Program-made: the position numbers and the translations under genes
Source: Sthenelais limicola
Lineage: Eukaryota > Annelida > Polychaeta > Phyllodocida > Sigalionidae
Direction of reading: 5' to 3'
DNA: 64,000 nt
Assembly (NCBI GenBank): GCA_942159475.1
Contig: OW804096.1
Span: 132,608,941-132,672,940 of the forward strand
The notes under the pieces: generated by a model
What the model saw: the letters and a program-made list of their open reading frames with translations, nothing else
Databases searched by the model: none
What the model was told of the DNA's origin: nothing
Shown: one piece after another, positions 1 through 10,480 of the stretch
Numbering within the stretch: position 1 is the stretch's first letter
Layout: the number at the start of each line of letters is the position of its first letter

Positions 1-331
1 ATGCATATTATATTAATAAGCCTATTCGTACATCATGACTAATTCATATACCTCCCTGGTAATGTATTGGGTTAAAGTGATACAAATAGCTTTAAAGGTT
101 AGAGACAGTCTCAAAGTGTACATTCCAGTACCAGGCCTGTACGTCCTGTACCGTATATAAAAGCACTTGCAACATGTTTTGACATATGAAATTGGAGTTA
201 TATTAAACTTCTCATAATAATACATATTTTTTCCCTCATGAGCGTACGAGATGTAGTTTTGGTACTGTAAATGTAAGTCAAGCGGTTCCTATGAATATAA
301 AGAGGAAATGATGAGCTGAAAATGAACTTAC
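1..331. other. XAB2 intron 3 (left edge)
   Basis: This is the 5' part of the XAB2 intron after the GTAAGT donor at 331-330 (minus strand). I looked for the next HAT-repeat exon in this stretch and saw none, so exon 4 lies outside the window. Confidence 0.6.
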
Positions 332-1584
332 TTTGTGCATAAACACAAGTGCTCTTTCGAAACCATTATTAACATCTTCATACGCTGGGTCAGTTACGCA
401 TCGTCCTGCCACTTGGCGTCGCCTCAATCTCAGATAGTTGTACCATAGCTTGTAGCTGGATATAAGAATAATGGTTTTCATGCGGATAGTTACTCAGGTT
501 ATATTTTACAATTTTGAACAATTCCAAATATCTGATAGACGTAGAATTTATTACAATAATGCTCAAAATGTTATATTTTGAGTTAATAGCTTTTCTTTTA
601 AAAATTTCAATTTCTTCGTGTTGCCTTTTCCTTTGACAGCATTAGCACAAAGCCATTTTTGATATTTTACTTTGAATACCAGTACGAAGTCATTTTTTAA
701 ACCGCCCTGGGTTCCACGCTGATGCTATGTTATAGTATGTACTCAATGTTTAGGAACAGCAATTTATTCTGACCTGCCAGGCAATTCTTTCAAAGCTCTT
801 TCGTAAACAAGATTGACTGCAGCTGTTGAAGAGGGTTTCTTGTGTTCAATGTATCTTAGCCATGATTTGACGGCATAAGGGTTTCTAAGAATGTCTTCTT
901 CGTAAGGAAGGTCTTCTTCCTCCTAAATATAAAACCAAAAGCACATAATTATGAAAATTGAAATACATAATGAACTAAGTCCCTGTGTGTGTGTTGGAGG
1001 GGGGGGGGGGGGGAGGGGGGAGGCTATTATGCCCAAACTTGGACCACTTAACCACCTACAAATGATTCCAACAAAATTTATATCAATATCAATAATAGAT
1101 AGCCTACAAGTTTTACATTTTTTTTTACATTACATGAAATGTTTTACAAATCATGTAGATTTTATATGTATAGCTATGATAAAAGAAGTATATTCTTTTT
1201 GGACTAAAAATGCAGTGGTGGGTTTGTGTGTGTGTGAGGGGGGGGGGGGGTCTCCCTTATGGGCCCCAAGAAAAATACACTCGTTAAAGCAATAAAGGAT
1301 ATGCCTTCTGGTGTATTTGAACTGAATTATGAAGCTGATGGCGATGGGGCTTACACAAATATTTTCATTTTTAGTGACTTTTAATGATGCGAGGGAAAAA
1401 TGGGAAGGTCTGTAGAGTTGCCAACTTACAACTTCCTTACACAGTAAAAATACAAACGTCTACTGCACGTTCAGTAAATGGGCGATAATAGGAGCAATTA
1501 AATCAACCCGGTATAAATTAGCAATATAGTGTGAAGAAAAGTACTCACAAAATATATATCCTTTCTATCTTGGAAAACAGGCAT
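332..1584 (-). CDS. XAB2: Pre-mRNA-splicing factor SYF1/XAB2, N-terminal exons (partial)
   Basis: Coding exons on the minus strand: 1584-1549, 922-774, 455-332. They give the first 103 residues and the gene continues beyond the left edge. Exon 1 encodes MPVFQDRKDIYF and joins in phase 0 to EEEDLPYEEDILRNP. Exon 3 carries SYKLWYNYL and RCVTDPAYEDVNN, which match the strongly conserved start of human XAB2. XAB2/SYF1 is a HAT-repeat scaffold of the intron-binding/NineTeen-related complex of the spliceosome and also acts in transcription-coupled repair. Donors are GTGAGT, GTCAGA and GTAAGT; all junctions keep frame. The start is the only ATG in frame ahead of the conserved block and follows the human layout (about 17 residues before EEEDLPYEE). 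It is head-to-head with DGCR6, with 701 bases between the start codons. Identity is near certain; only the exact first exon rests on inference. Confidence 0.93.
999..1020. repeat. Poly-G tract after (TG)n
   Basis: Fifteen Gs, an A, then six Gs, preceded by a TG run, inside XAB2 intron 1. A second copy of the same layout (TG run, GA, thirteen Gs) is at 1238-1250. On the transcribed strand these are C-runs. Confidence 0.95.
1238..1250. repeat. Second poly-G tract after (TG)n
   Basis: Thirteen Gs directly after gtgtgtgtga, the same composite layout as the tract at 999-1020, also in XAB2 intron 1. Confidence 0.95.
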
Positions 1585-2285
1585 CTTTATCTCATTAGTA
1601 GAACTAAAATGTTGACGAATAGCGACCTAGTACTTGGGAAACAAGGTTTTTTTTTCTCAAAGCGTTGACCGCCTCTGTTCGTAGACGGAAGCGCTGCGCG
1701 ACACATCTGATGCAGCCTCCGGCAGCTTCTAGCCCAAGAATTCTATCATAGCAGTTTAGTATCGACTACAGTCCTACTTTTATTTTAGAAAAGTATTTGT
1801 TTAGTTGATTAAATTAATGTTTAGGTAATCGAGAAAATATCATTATGATGTATTTGTATCAGTCTTACTATTTTAGTGAATAGATAAAAGCGAAAAATCC
1901 TTTATGGATGAAAGTTGAATGCTGGCCTGCACCAATGGTGAAAGGCTGGTAAGTCGCGCCGTGCATGATTCTGGTTGACAAAATATACGGAGAAGCAGTA
2001 GACAAGGAATTCGGGACGTGGTTTATATGGTCTTCTCGTTGTTATAACTTGCAAATATTTACTGTACTCCAACCATTGACAGTAAATATTATGGAAGTAT
2101 CCACAGAAAAATGATTCCACCTGAAACTCGCCACTACGTTACATTTAAACAGCAACACTTGTAATATCGCCCGCTTCATCAACGTACTGCTCTAGGTTAA
2201 GCCACTTGCCCTAGGCCTAGTTTTACTTAAACTTGCTGAAGAAGTGGAGCACTCGTAGGGCTACTCGTGACTCTGGACGGGAACA
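1585..2285. promoter_or_regulatory. Divergent XAB2/DGCR6 intergenic region
   Basis: These 701 bases separate the start codons of two head-to-head genes and must hold both promoters and 5' UTRs. No coding sequence could be supported. A GC-richer patch lies at about 1670-1730. No single core promoter motif stood out. The role is inferred from gene layout. Confidence 0.6.
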
Positions 2286-4989
2286 ATGTCAACCTATGTA
2301 CCACATGTTGATCAAACAGTCTTAGCAACTGTGAAGGATGAAATAACAAGGAAGGAACGCCTACAACAAAAACATTATTTTCTTCTAAGTGAATTACAGA
2401 AACTTGCTAGAGAGGTTCCTGGGTTGGTATATTCTATAATTCATAAATAGATTAGGTCCAGATATATAACCGCTGCAAGATAGATTTGTATGGTTGGCTA
2501 TGATTACGTTAGGAAAGAAAAACAGTTGCCGATGAACTACCCTCCACCCAACCGCCCTGTTCTCCCCCCCCCCCCCCCCCCCCCCCCCCGATCCTACCCG
2601 GGCCTAGGCGCTGTTCACTCAGTCAGTGAACAGCGCCCCTGGTGTCAGTTGATGCAAGTACAGAAGTGTTGCCGACGGTAGCGCCGGAGCGGATTGTCTG
2701 GGAACTAAAATGCCCCTGAACACGACGGTGACTATGGCGGAATCTCGATGCCGACTGGAAAATTAGCTCCTATATATACGGACACTGTTTATCGAGTGAG
2801 AGCGATCGGAGAAATCCGCCTCAACAAAAGTGTACAGAAATGGTATCTAGGACGATTTTAGTAAATGAAAAGTTTTTTCACAGGGAAAAATAAGGAGAAC
2901 AAGCCAATAATGATAGGAATCACTAGACGCTAAGCGCAGGACGATTATGGGGGTTGCAACGGTTTTTGTGGTCGATAGGAGTCATTTTTGCCTCTTTTCC
3001 TGTGAAAAGCGGAAGTGTTGCCGTTCGTCCAGAAAATTACCGCAGCAAGACATTTATTTGTGGGAAGTAAATTGGTTATATTTCACCAGATCTGAACGCT
3101 TTTAGATTGTTTTTATATTTAAAAATAAAAGATCGTCCCACCCCACCCACCCTGTCTCTACCCCCTCCTACCTACAATATCCATTTGATTTAGTATCAAA
3201 TAATGTAGCCTACACAACACCAACGTGTTGGGTAGGCTACAACACCCACCCTATAAATAGCCTACATGTCAACAAGCTAGCTTGGTGTTATGTGGGTGTT
3301 ATGTAAGGGTGGCAGTGGCTAGTAAGGGTATAGCTGTTGGGTGGTTGAAGCTATGTAAACATGGCAGGAGTGAGTGACAACAGATAGAGGGTGCATGAAT
3401 GTTTTGAAAACAGCATTTCTGGACCATGAACACAGTAGTTTTTCCAGACAAAAGGGTAGCTAACTAAGTCAAGTTTCTCTCAGACGAATTACAGGTCGCC
3501 ACTTTCAGGGAAAACGTTAAAAAGAAGGCCATAAGTATGGGTCGTGTCTATATGGGGAGTGGACGCTGATGGGTTGGGTGACCTCACTAATTTTAGAGAG
3601 GGGCTTATCCGCCCACAGAGGGCGGGTCGGTCACATCTCGTCCAGATAGTAACCGCGCGAGGGTAGGAATGTTTTGCATGCTTAGTATTAGGCTATATTT
3701 ATTTTGGGGGAAGGAAATTGGTTATATTTCAGCAGATCTGAAAGCCTAATATTGTTTTCATATTTAAAAATAAAGGATCGTCACAAAACGGCCCTTGCAA
3801 ACCAGCCGGGAGTTTCCCGGCATATCTTCTTTTCTAGACAATATTGTTCCAGTAATCACTAGCTAATATCGTTGCTTACTAATATACGGTAGGAGTGAGA
3901 ACGGAGAATAAGCTCAATAAGCATGTATTTGGTGGGCAGAGACAGCTATAAATGTCATTCTAGGTATATAGGCGCCCAACCGTGATAACGGGTACGACTG
4001 ATTAGGGGGTAAAGAATAGCCGATGGCGGCTTTTTTTTAAAAAAAAGCGTTGGTCGTGCAGTGTCTAGTATTTTCATAAATAATTTTGATTTACGTTACG
4101 GTATCCAAGCTTCTTTTTGAAATTATGTATGGTACGAATAGGACATATCTATTTATGTCCCCCACCCGAATAATTTGCACATTAATTTTGAGGATATTAT
4201 AATTATACGGTAGTCATTAATTATTATTATTGACGTCTTTGTTTTTGTCTCTTACTATTTTTTTTTTCATACTATAGAAATAAATCTGTACAATACCGGT
4301 ATACATTTTCACTCCGCACAGTACTAGGCCTACTCATTATGAATCAGTTACTCGGTTTATTATGGGATTTGTAAATCATTCAAGTACAGTATGTTACTCA
4401 CTGTTTATTGAGTTATAGTATTATGTCATATTAGTATGACTGGGAGTTTTTAACAGAAATCTTTTTTCTTTAGAAAACTTCAGCAGAGGCTTCCGTACGA
4501 TTTATTGTGTGGCCTAGCAAATTCACTTCTTGATGGGACGGTATGCGAAATCGTGAAAACGCTAAAAGATGTCCAACAAATGGAAGAACAAAATTTGTTC
4601 AGCCAAAGGAATACTATGACCAATGAGCATAAAAGTATGTCTTTCGTTTTATTCATTGCTAATTTTAAGTTGCAACAACCATTTGAGTCGCTGAGGTTAT
4701 TTGTATGAAAGCCATGAATGGAGGACAGCACAAGATCAATAATAACCATAAAGCACGATTTTTAAAGAAATTATTTTGTTTCCAGTTCAAAAGAAAGAAA
4801 TGCAGAGGAAGCACCGGGAAGCATTGCAAGATGCCCAGGCCAAACCTCATACTATAGGCTACGTACAGACTGCACACGAAAAGGAGATGAAGGTATATAT
4901 AATTATATTGACTCTAATGACAGTTTAGATCTCGATCTGATCTCGATATTGAAGGATTCGCTGGTCGTAAGATGCATCCCTCCTCCTCC

Positions 4990-5020
<31 letters not shown>

Positions 5021-5621
5021 AGAAATTATTAATCAAAAGATATCTAGTCCCCCGAGTAGGCTACCATTGTGTTGAGTCTAGAACTGACTATCCATCTCCT
5101 TTCTATACTCCTAATCTCTAGTTATCTATCTACTAGTCTAGCAGTGTCACTGTTATTGTCTGGCTTAGTTGAGAGAATCAAGTTATGTTAGCCCATTACT
5201 CTTTGATTTCGGGATGATTGTGATTCAAGTGTCCAACCACTGTTTTATTGTTGTCCCATTGGATATCCATGTTTAGTAGCTGTTGAACCCTAGAATTTTT
5301 TATAGCTCTGTTATTCACAAGATTTTAAAAGTTTTATTTATATTACATTTTTCTATTTCTTTAATTGATGGATTAATCATATTGTAAAATGTTTATATTC
5401 GCATTTTCCAGGCATTTGATGTTCGTTGTGAGGAGGAAACAAAACGACGAGACATGAAAACTATTTTGGCATTGGATCAGCAAGTAATGGACCAACAGGT
5501 GACATTAGAAAAAGCCGGCGTGCATGGATTCTTTGTCACCAATAACCCCAATGAAATTCGTCTACAAATGCATTTATTGGACTTTATTATGAGACTGAGT
5601 CAATTAGAACCTCCTACTTAA
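2286..5621 (+). CDS. DGCR6: DGCR6 family protein (DiGeorge critical region 6 orthologue)
   Basis: Exons 2286-2422, 4474-4634, 4786-4892 and 5412-5621 give 204 residues (human about 220). Conserved blocks seen: a coiled-coil start with [20 protein letters not shown], then [28 protein letters not shown] plus [10 protein letters not shown], and the C-terminal block [20 protein letters not shown] followed by [12 protein letters not shown]6 is the animal relative of Drosophila gonadal and its molecular function is poorly known. The exon 1 donor is the weak GG|GTTGGT. The stronger-looking GTATAT four bases on would break the frame, and GTTGGT is also used in POLR1B intron 16. Exon 1 is followed by a 2-kb intron with a 26-base C-run and hairpins. 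The gene is convergent with COG1. Family assignment is firm; the exon 1 donor is the least certain point. Confidence 0.9.
2564..2589. repeat. Poly-C tract (26 Cs)
   Basis: Uninterrupted C homopolymer in DGCR6 intron 1. It lies 17 bases upstream of a perfect GC-rich hairpin. Confidence 0.97.
2607..2637. repeat. Perfect GC-rich hairpin, 13-bp arms
   Basis: Arms ggcgctgttcact and agtgaacagcgcc are perfect inverted copies around the 5-base loop cagtc. It sits just 3' of the poly-C tract in DGCR6 intron 1. There is no U-run after it, and it is in an intron, so it is not a terminator. Confidence 0.95.
3205..3240. repeat. Inverted repeat with TAGCCTAC ends
   Basis: Arms 3205-3220 and 3225-3240 match at 15 of 16 positions around a 4-base loop. 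The motif tagcctac recurs at about 3257, and acaccca/tgggtgt pairs follow. Probably a small foldback relic in DGCR6 intron 1. Confidence 0.85.
4029..4048. repeat. Perfect palindrome gc-T8-A8-gc
   Basis: A 20-base self-complementary stretch with eight Ts then eight As, bounded by gc on both sides, in DGCR6 intron 1. No function is apparent. Confidence 0.9.
4988..5021. repeat. Poly-C tract followed by (AC)n
   Basis: A run of 19 Cs running into acacac repeats, in DGCR6 intron 3. Read on the other strand this is the same (TG)n-G-run layout as the two tracts in XAB2 intron 1. Confidence 0.95.
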
Positions 5622-5949
5622 CCTTTTGACATAGATACAAAAAATCAAATAACAAATATCGTCTCATCTCATTCCCATGCTCCTATTAACCGCCGCGGTG
5701 TTTTCACTGAAATCTCGTCAAACTATTTGTACGCATTGAGTGTGATTTTTGCAATGCGACTATTTATATACAATGCATGTATGAGACATGATCTTGCATA
5801 TTCCTTTTGGAATGGATGTTCGTATTATTTAAAATGATATAGTTGTATTACCTATCAAATGTATGTAATGCAAGTGAGGTTTGCTCACATACCTCGCTAG
5901 TAATACATAGGTACTATTTATGTTCGAGAATATATGTGGATTGTTTTAG

Positions 5950-5955
5950 AATAAA
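5950..5955 (+). terminator. Poly(A) signal, DGCR6
   Basis: AATAAA 329 bases after the DGCR6 stop codon, the first canonical signal on this strand in a suitable place. Confidence 0.7.
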
Positions 5956-6258
5956 GAAATGAATACTTTGTTGTCTTTAAAATGGTAATGAACTAGGCCT
6001 ATTGCTTATTTAAATACCAGGATCTCAGGGATCTAGTATGACTATAATTATTTAAATCCTGAACAAGCTAAATTCTATGACGTAGTATTAAAAGAAATTA
6101 GTTAAGACTGATTAAGGAATAATGAACATTGACAGGGAAACGGTGACATGAGAGAATTTAATAATATTTTTTTTGCGATAGCGTTTGAAATCAGCAGTGA
6201 ACTATGTGTTGTACATATTAAGAATAATGGAATAATAAAAATATGTTGAGAAGCAATT

Positions 6259-6264
6259 TTTATT
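6259..6264 (-). terminator. Poly(A) signal candidate, COG1 (distal)
   Basis: AATAAA on the minus strand, 341 bases past the COG1 stop. A nearer alternative is at 6475-6470. DGCR6 and COG1 therefore end about 300 bases apart, tail-to-tail. Nothing else was seen in 5956-6604. Confidence 0.5.
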
Positions 6265-6469
6265 GAATCACAGACCAAACGCACAGCTAATCCCCAATCA
6301 CATTCGTGTCAAAATTGAATATCCATTTCCCAGGTGAATATATGAAGCTCGGACTCTTCATTTAACTTTATCGTGCCATATTTCCCTACAACAAAAATCG
6401 TTCATTTCGTTAGGCACTAATTATATACATGTATTCACGATTAGTAATCTATAGACCACCAGATACCCA

Positions 6470-6475
6470 TTTATT
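6470..6475 (-). terminator. Poly(A) signal candidate, COG1 (proximal)
   Basis: AATAAA on the minus strand, 130 bases past the COG1 stop codon. Confidence 0.5.
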
Positions 6476-6604
6476 ATGATAGAATTCCACCGTTATTTCA
6501 TAGAACTGTTCAAACTGTACATCAAAAATATGTAACAACTTAACTCAATTGATATACATTAATAATTCTAAACGGAATCCAGACACAGAAATTTGACCAA
6601 TCTA

Positions 6605-9451
6605 TCACTTCTTAGTGACATTGCTGAACCACAAAGTGCTCATATTCGCAAGGAAGCCTGTTGTCTCATTCCTGGGAATAGGAATCTCAGGGGGTGGACT
6701 GCTAGGTGCCAATAGAGGCGTAGACTTGGACTTGGTCGGTTGTATAATTGTCGGAGCCAAAGGTTGCCTGTGTTGCACGCTGAGGGGCAGAAGGGGCAAC
6801 CTGTTAGGATTAGCACTGAGTGGTAAGATATTGTGCTGCTCGTGCTGGGTAGTATTAGCTGGGCGTTGGGTGAGGTACATCCCATGCTTGTCTAGACTAA
6901 TTAGGGATCCAAATAACACACTCAACCTTTGAGTATGCCTCTGGAGATGCGTGGAAATGTGTGGTGAGAAAACATCCAGGTCAAATGGGTCAACATGACC
7001 CTCAAGAGAATCGATGACTGCCTGAACTCGCTTCTGATAGATCCTGTTCTCTTTTGATTCCTCTTTGCGCGAAATGACGTTGGTAAGGATTTTAATGTCA
7101 AAAACAAGCTGCAATGCGTGGTTCTGTGTCATAGGCATTTCTTTGCTGTCTTTTGGTGGATTCTTCTTGAATGTTAAATCTTCATAAGCTGTGATGATGG
7201 AATCGGTCATGCTTAGCATCAAATTCTGGAGGACAGACCTGGGAATGGCATGTCCTCCCACGCGATTGATCTCTTCACATAGTTCATACAAGATGGATGT
7301 TAAGTACCAAGAAGGCCTCATAGGGACGCGGATCTTGGATTTTATAGTCTTGCCATCTTCTGTTTCTTCCTCAATGTCAATTTCGTCCCAACGGGTGTTA
7401 GCACGCATAATGGCCTGACCAGAGCAGTCAGATATAACATCTTTGTACTTTTTGGCTAGGTGTTTCCCAACATACTGAGCCCAGAATCTGAATGATTCCT
7501 CATTAAAGGCAGCTAACTTTTCCTTTACTTCATTCCATTTCGGATGATCCACATATTTTGAATGCCCTCTTCCACTGATTGGCCTCTTGTTTGTTCTGGG
7601 CGGTTCCACGTCTTCAGTTGTTCCTGCCATACACTTGTGGAGATGGATACACAGTTTTGGAAGGGCGCTGCTCAATCTTCCAAGAAGCAGAGCTCGGTCG
7701 AGTATTAGTACATTCATTGTATGGTCGCTGTTGAATTCCTCTTGTTTCTGACATGCAAGTAGCTGGGTTTGGAGATATTCTAACAACTTATGAATACATT
7801 CACTGCATGTTTCTTGTATGAAGAATAGAACCACGGGGCTATCGGCATACTGATCAAATGCCCCGACCTTTTCTTCTTTTCCTGGTTTCAAGTAATGACC
7901 ACCATCTTCGAGTAAAGTCTTCAGGCGATTATCAAAATTTCTGCTCAGATTCTGAATTGCTGGTGTGTATGCACGGGCCTTCATGGCAAGTGTCCCTGCT
8001 TCAGTTAAGACCTTGTTTCCAATCGTTACCCAAGCCATATTAGCGGGCATATCTGAAGCTCCCTCAACCCACACATAACTGGAAACATCTCGTTCAATCA
8101 AAATGGATCGTTCTTTGGAGTTAAGGTCACCAAGAACCTGCATAATCTGTTGTTTGCATGAGCCCAAAGCATTGTCAAACTGCAGCTGTAGAAGTTCCTT
8201 TGTCCTCTTCAGAAAATATGGCTGGAAGAATTCCTCCCAAATGGAGAGCTTTCTTTGAAGAGCAGATAAGCAAACCACATCCCATGTTGCGAGTCGAGAA
8301 TCATTGTTGAGAATTTCCCACACCTGGAACCTTATGACTGAGAGATTTTTGACTGAGTTGATGTAACTGAGAAGCTGGTTTAAACCTGTACTAACAGTTT
8401 GAACACAGACTTTAACCCATTCAGCAGAATTATCCAAGAGAACTTTGTTATCCACAGGCGAAGAATGGTGTAACGAAGGTCGAAATTCTCTTACAGCCAT
8501 AGGCAGATGTTTAAGAGCAGGAGAACTGTCATCTTTCAAAATTGCCCCTCCATCTCCTTTATCTGTTACTTCAGCCAAAATGTTCATGAGCAAGTTGCTC
8601 TTCATTCCGGATTCCTTATCATCACCTGAACCGAAGACCGTGAAAATTTGATGTATTGTTCTGACAATCATTTTCACCACGGCGCAAATCTGATCTTTCA
8701 CACTCATGTACGTCTCATCTGTCTGGAATAGGTGCTGGACAGCTGATGTGCTGATAGTTAGGTAATCATTGAAGACTTGTTTGGGGGAACTGTCCTCGAG
8801 GAGTAGCAGAGAGCACAGACATTCAGCCGCATCCATATCAGAAAGACTTGAACTTTTCAACCTATCTTTACAAGCTTGGAGAATGACTTCCCTGAAGTGA
8901 CTGATAGCAGCCCAAGTTCGTGCTAATACGGGGAAGCAAGAAAGGATACGTGTTGTCTGGGGGCCAGCACTCACTTGCATACTTGTATGGACGTAACGAG
9001 ACAGTAGGTACATCTGAGAAGCTCTAAGATAAGCTCTGCTATCCAGAGCACACCAAATTTTCTCAGGCATATCAAGCAACAATTTAATCTGGGAAGCTAT
9101 TGCATAAAATTGATTTTCCTCTCTCCTGACATTTAGATCGATTCTAGGCCTAGACACAATATTGAAGCCTTTCACCATGTGATTCTGTTTCATTTTTTGA
9201 CACAAATTTTGCATTTTCTCAATGGACTGCATTACATTTTCTGAACTGTTCTTCATTTCCGTGATGGTGTCTGCAGCTTCAATCAAATCCCTGTAGCGCT
9301 CACCAACCATCATCCGCAGGTCCTCTTTCTTCTTCTCGATATTGGTTCTAGTTTTCTTTTCTATGTCCCGAATTTCTTCAATGGTGTACTTCTCAAACAG
9401 TTCATTGGTATCCATTTCTGGAGCAACCGAACCCTTGACAGTTTGCGCCAT
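6605..9451 (-). CDS. COG1: Conserved oligomeric Golgi complex subunit 1, single exon
   Basis: One open frame of 948 codons with no intron; human COG1 is 980 residues. COG1 belongs to lobe A of the COG tethering complex, which guides intra-Golgi retrograde vesicles on the cytosolic Golgi face. Diagnostic blocks: N-terminal coiled coil with EEIRDIEKKTRTNIEKKKEDL (residues 25-45, partly shown) and MVGERYRDLIEAADTITEM (about 48-66); QIKLLLDMPEKIW near 120; WDEIDIEEE, then RPSWYLTSILYELCEEINRV in the C-terminal half; DPFDLDVFSPH; and NILPLSANPNRLPLLPLS near the end. The ATG at 9451 starts the conserved region directly. An ETS-type ACCGGAAGT lies at 9522-9530, about 70 bases upstream of the start. 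It is odd that a gene with many introns in vertebrates is intronless here while every neighbour is split. The frame is fully intact, so it is not a decayed retrocopy. Confidence 0.97.
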   Translation of the reverse strand: MAQTVKGSVAPEMDTNELFEKYTIEEIRDIEKKTRTNIEKKKEDLRMMVGERYRDLIEAADTITEMKNSSENVMQSIEKMQNLCQKMKQNHMVKGFNIVSRPRIDLNVRREENQFYAIASQIKLLLDMPEKIWCALDSRAYLRASQMYLLSRYVHTSMQVSAGPQTTRILSCFPVLARTWAAISHFREVILQACKDRLKSSSLSDMDAAECLCSLLLLEDSSPKQVFNDYLTISTSAVQHLFQTDETYMSVKDQICAVVKMIVRTIHQIFTVFGSGDDKESGMKSNLLMNILAEVTDKGDGGAILKDDSSPALKHLPMAVREFRPSLHHSSPVDNKVLLDNSAEWVKVCVQTVSTGLNQLLSYINSVKNLSVIRFQVWEILNNDSRLATWDVVCLSALQRKLSIWEEFFQPYFLKRTKELLQLQFDNALGSCKQQIMQVLGDLNSKERSILIERDVSSYVWVEGASDMPANMAWVTIGNKVLTEAGTLAMKARAYTPAIQNLSRNFDNRLKTLLEDGGHYLKPGKEEKVGAFDQYADSPVVLFFIQETCSECIHKLLEYLQTQLLACQKQEEFNSDHTMNVLILDRALLLGRLSSALPKLCIHLHKCMAGTTEDVEPPRTNKRPISGRGHSKYVDHPKWNEVKEKLAAFNEESFRFWAQYVGKHLAKKYKDVISDCSGQAIMRANTRWDEIDIEEETEDGKTIKSKIRVPMRPSWYLTSILYELCEEINRVGGHAIPRSVLQNLMLSMTDSIITAYEDLTFKKNPPKDSKEMPMTQNHALQLVFDIKILTNVISRKEESKENRIYQKRVQAVIDSLEGHVDPFDLDVFSPHISTHLQRHTQRLSVLFGSLISLDKHGMYLTQRPANTTQHEQHNILPLSANPNRLPLLPLSVQHRQPLAPTIIQPTKSKSTPLLAPSSPPPEIPIPRNETTGFLANMSTLWFSNVTKK

Positions 9452-9521
9452 GGTGAGTTAATTTTTGCCCCTCCTTCCAGTCGGCAACCATGAACGTGGC
9501 GTTTGAGTTTGTTGCCTCAGG

Positions 9522-9530
9522 ACCGGAAGT
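9522..9530 (+). promoter_or_regulatory. ETS-type motif upstream of COG1
   Basis: ACCGGAAGT matches the ETS-family consensus and lies 71 bases ahead of the COG1 ATG in a GC-richer stretch (about 9480-9580). Such sites are common in housekeeping promoters. The role is inferred from sequence and position. Confidence 0.45.
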
Positions 9531-9784
9531 TGATTACCGTGGTCCGCTGCGCCAGTAGCGCCTCTCTCGAGGATAGGGAAAATATTCAGTGAAGATACTT
9601 TAAGGTTAGTTGGACAAATAATGGGTTGAATTAATTACTAATTAGTAATACAATGTCATCTCAATAAATGTTGCTTCGTCGTGTTGGGGAACTAATCGAA
9701 ATAATTCACCATTCCTGCTTTTATTATAAATTCCCTTAATATCGCCCTATGACATGCAACATGTTTACATTGAGTAGTTGGAAT

Positions 9785-9815
9785 ATCTAACCCTAGTCGC
9801 AGACTAGGGTTAGAT
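9785..9815. repeat. Perfect hairpin, 14-bp arms, 3-base loop
   Basis: Arms 9785-9798 and 9802-9815 (atctaaccctagtc and its exact reverse complement) around gca. It lies in the COG1 upstream region. Confidence 0.95.
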
Positions 9816-9959
9816 GCAACTTCATACATATAACGAGGGCGGGGATGATGTGGGAAGGCAAAAATCAATGGGTACATGCAAAGTTGTTCACCTTTTAAAT
9901 GTTGCTTCAAGCATTATTTCGCCGCAATTTTTGTAATGCGCTGTTGAGTTTAAAGGTAA

Positions 9960-10480
9960 ATACCAGTGTTCACTTAAAAAATCAATGAATCATGGAATTT
10001 TCTTTAAACTTTGGATTTAGAAAGAACATGGTTGGGGGAACCCGAAAAGCCCCCCAAAACCATATGTCATTGGATTAGTTTTTATTTCAGGGACCACTGA
10101 AATTTATTACTGTTCACTATAGAAGTCTATGGAAAAACGGGTATTTTCTGCATTTTCCCCAATAGCATATGATTGAATCATACAATTTTCTTTTAAATCT
10201 GCATATACATTGCTGACATGTTATTCTACCCTCCCAATTAAAGAAAATAAGGGGTCATTGAACTAAAAAAAAATGTTATTCAGCTAAACTTGCATCACAA
10301 TGAGCTTCCCCCATTGAGATCAATAGTGAAGGGATGTAAACTTTACTCATCCCTAAAACACAAAATAATATGATAATATCCAGTTTTTTTGGCATTTTGT
10401 ATTCCCCCAACCATGTTCTTTCTCAATACAAAGTTTGAACAAAATATATTGAATTCTATTGTTTCATGCATTAGTTCCTT
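9960..10480. mobile_element. Foldback (MITE-like) element, about 0.5 kb
   Basis: A segment at 10003-10050 containing gaacatggttgggggaa is repeated in inverted orientation at 10391-10440. Weaker inverted similarity continues inward (around gttcactatagaagtctatgg at about 10110 and its counterpart near 10310-10330), giving diverged arms of perhaps 150-200 bases. No transposase frame is visible inside. The element limits are estimates and no target-site duplication was identified. Confidence 0.65.

Noticed and set aside
951..1295. 114-codon plus-strand open frame
   Set aside because: It runs through two poly-G tracts in XAB2 intron 1, giving polyglycine; an artefact of composition.
2426..2432. 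GTATAT as the DGCR6 exon 1 donor
   Set aside because: It fits the consensus better than GTTGGT but shifts the frame so that [11 protein letters not shown] is not read; the protein match decides for 2422.
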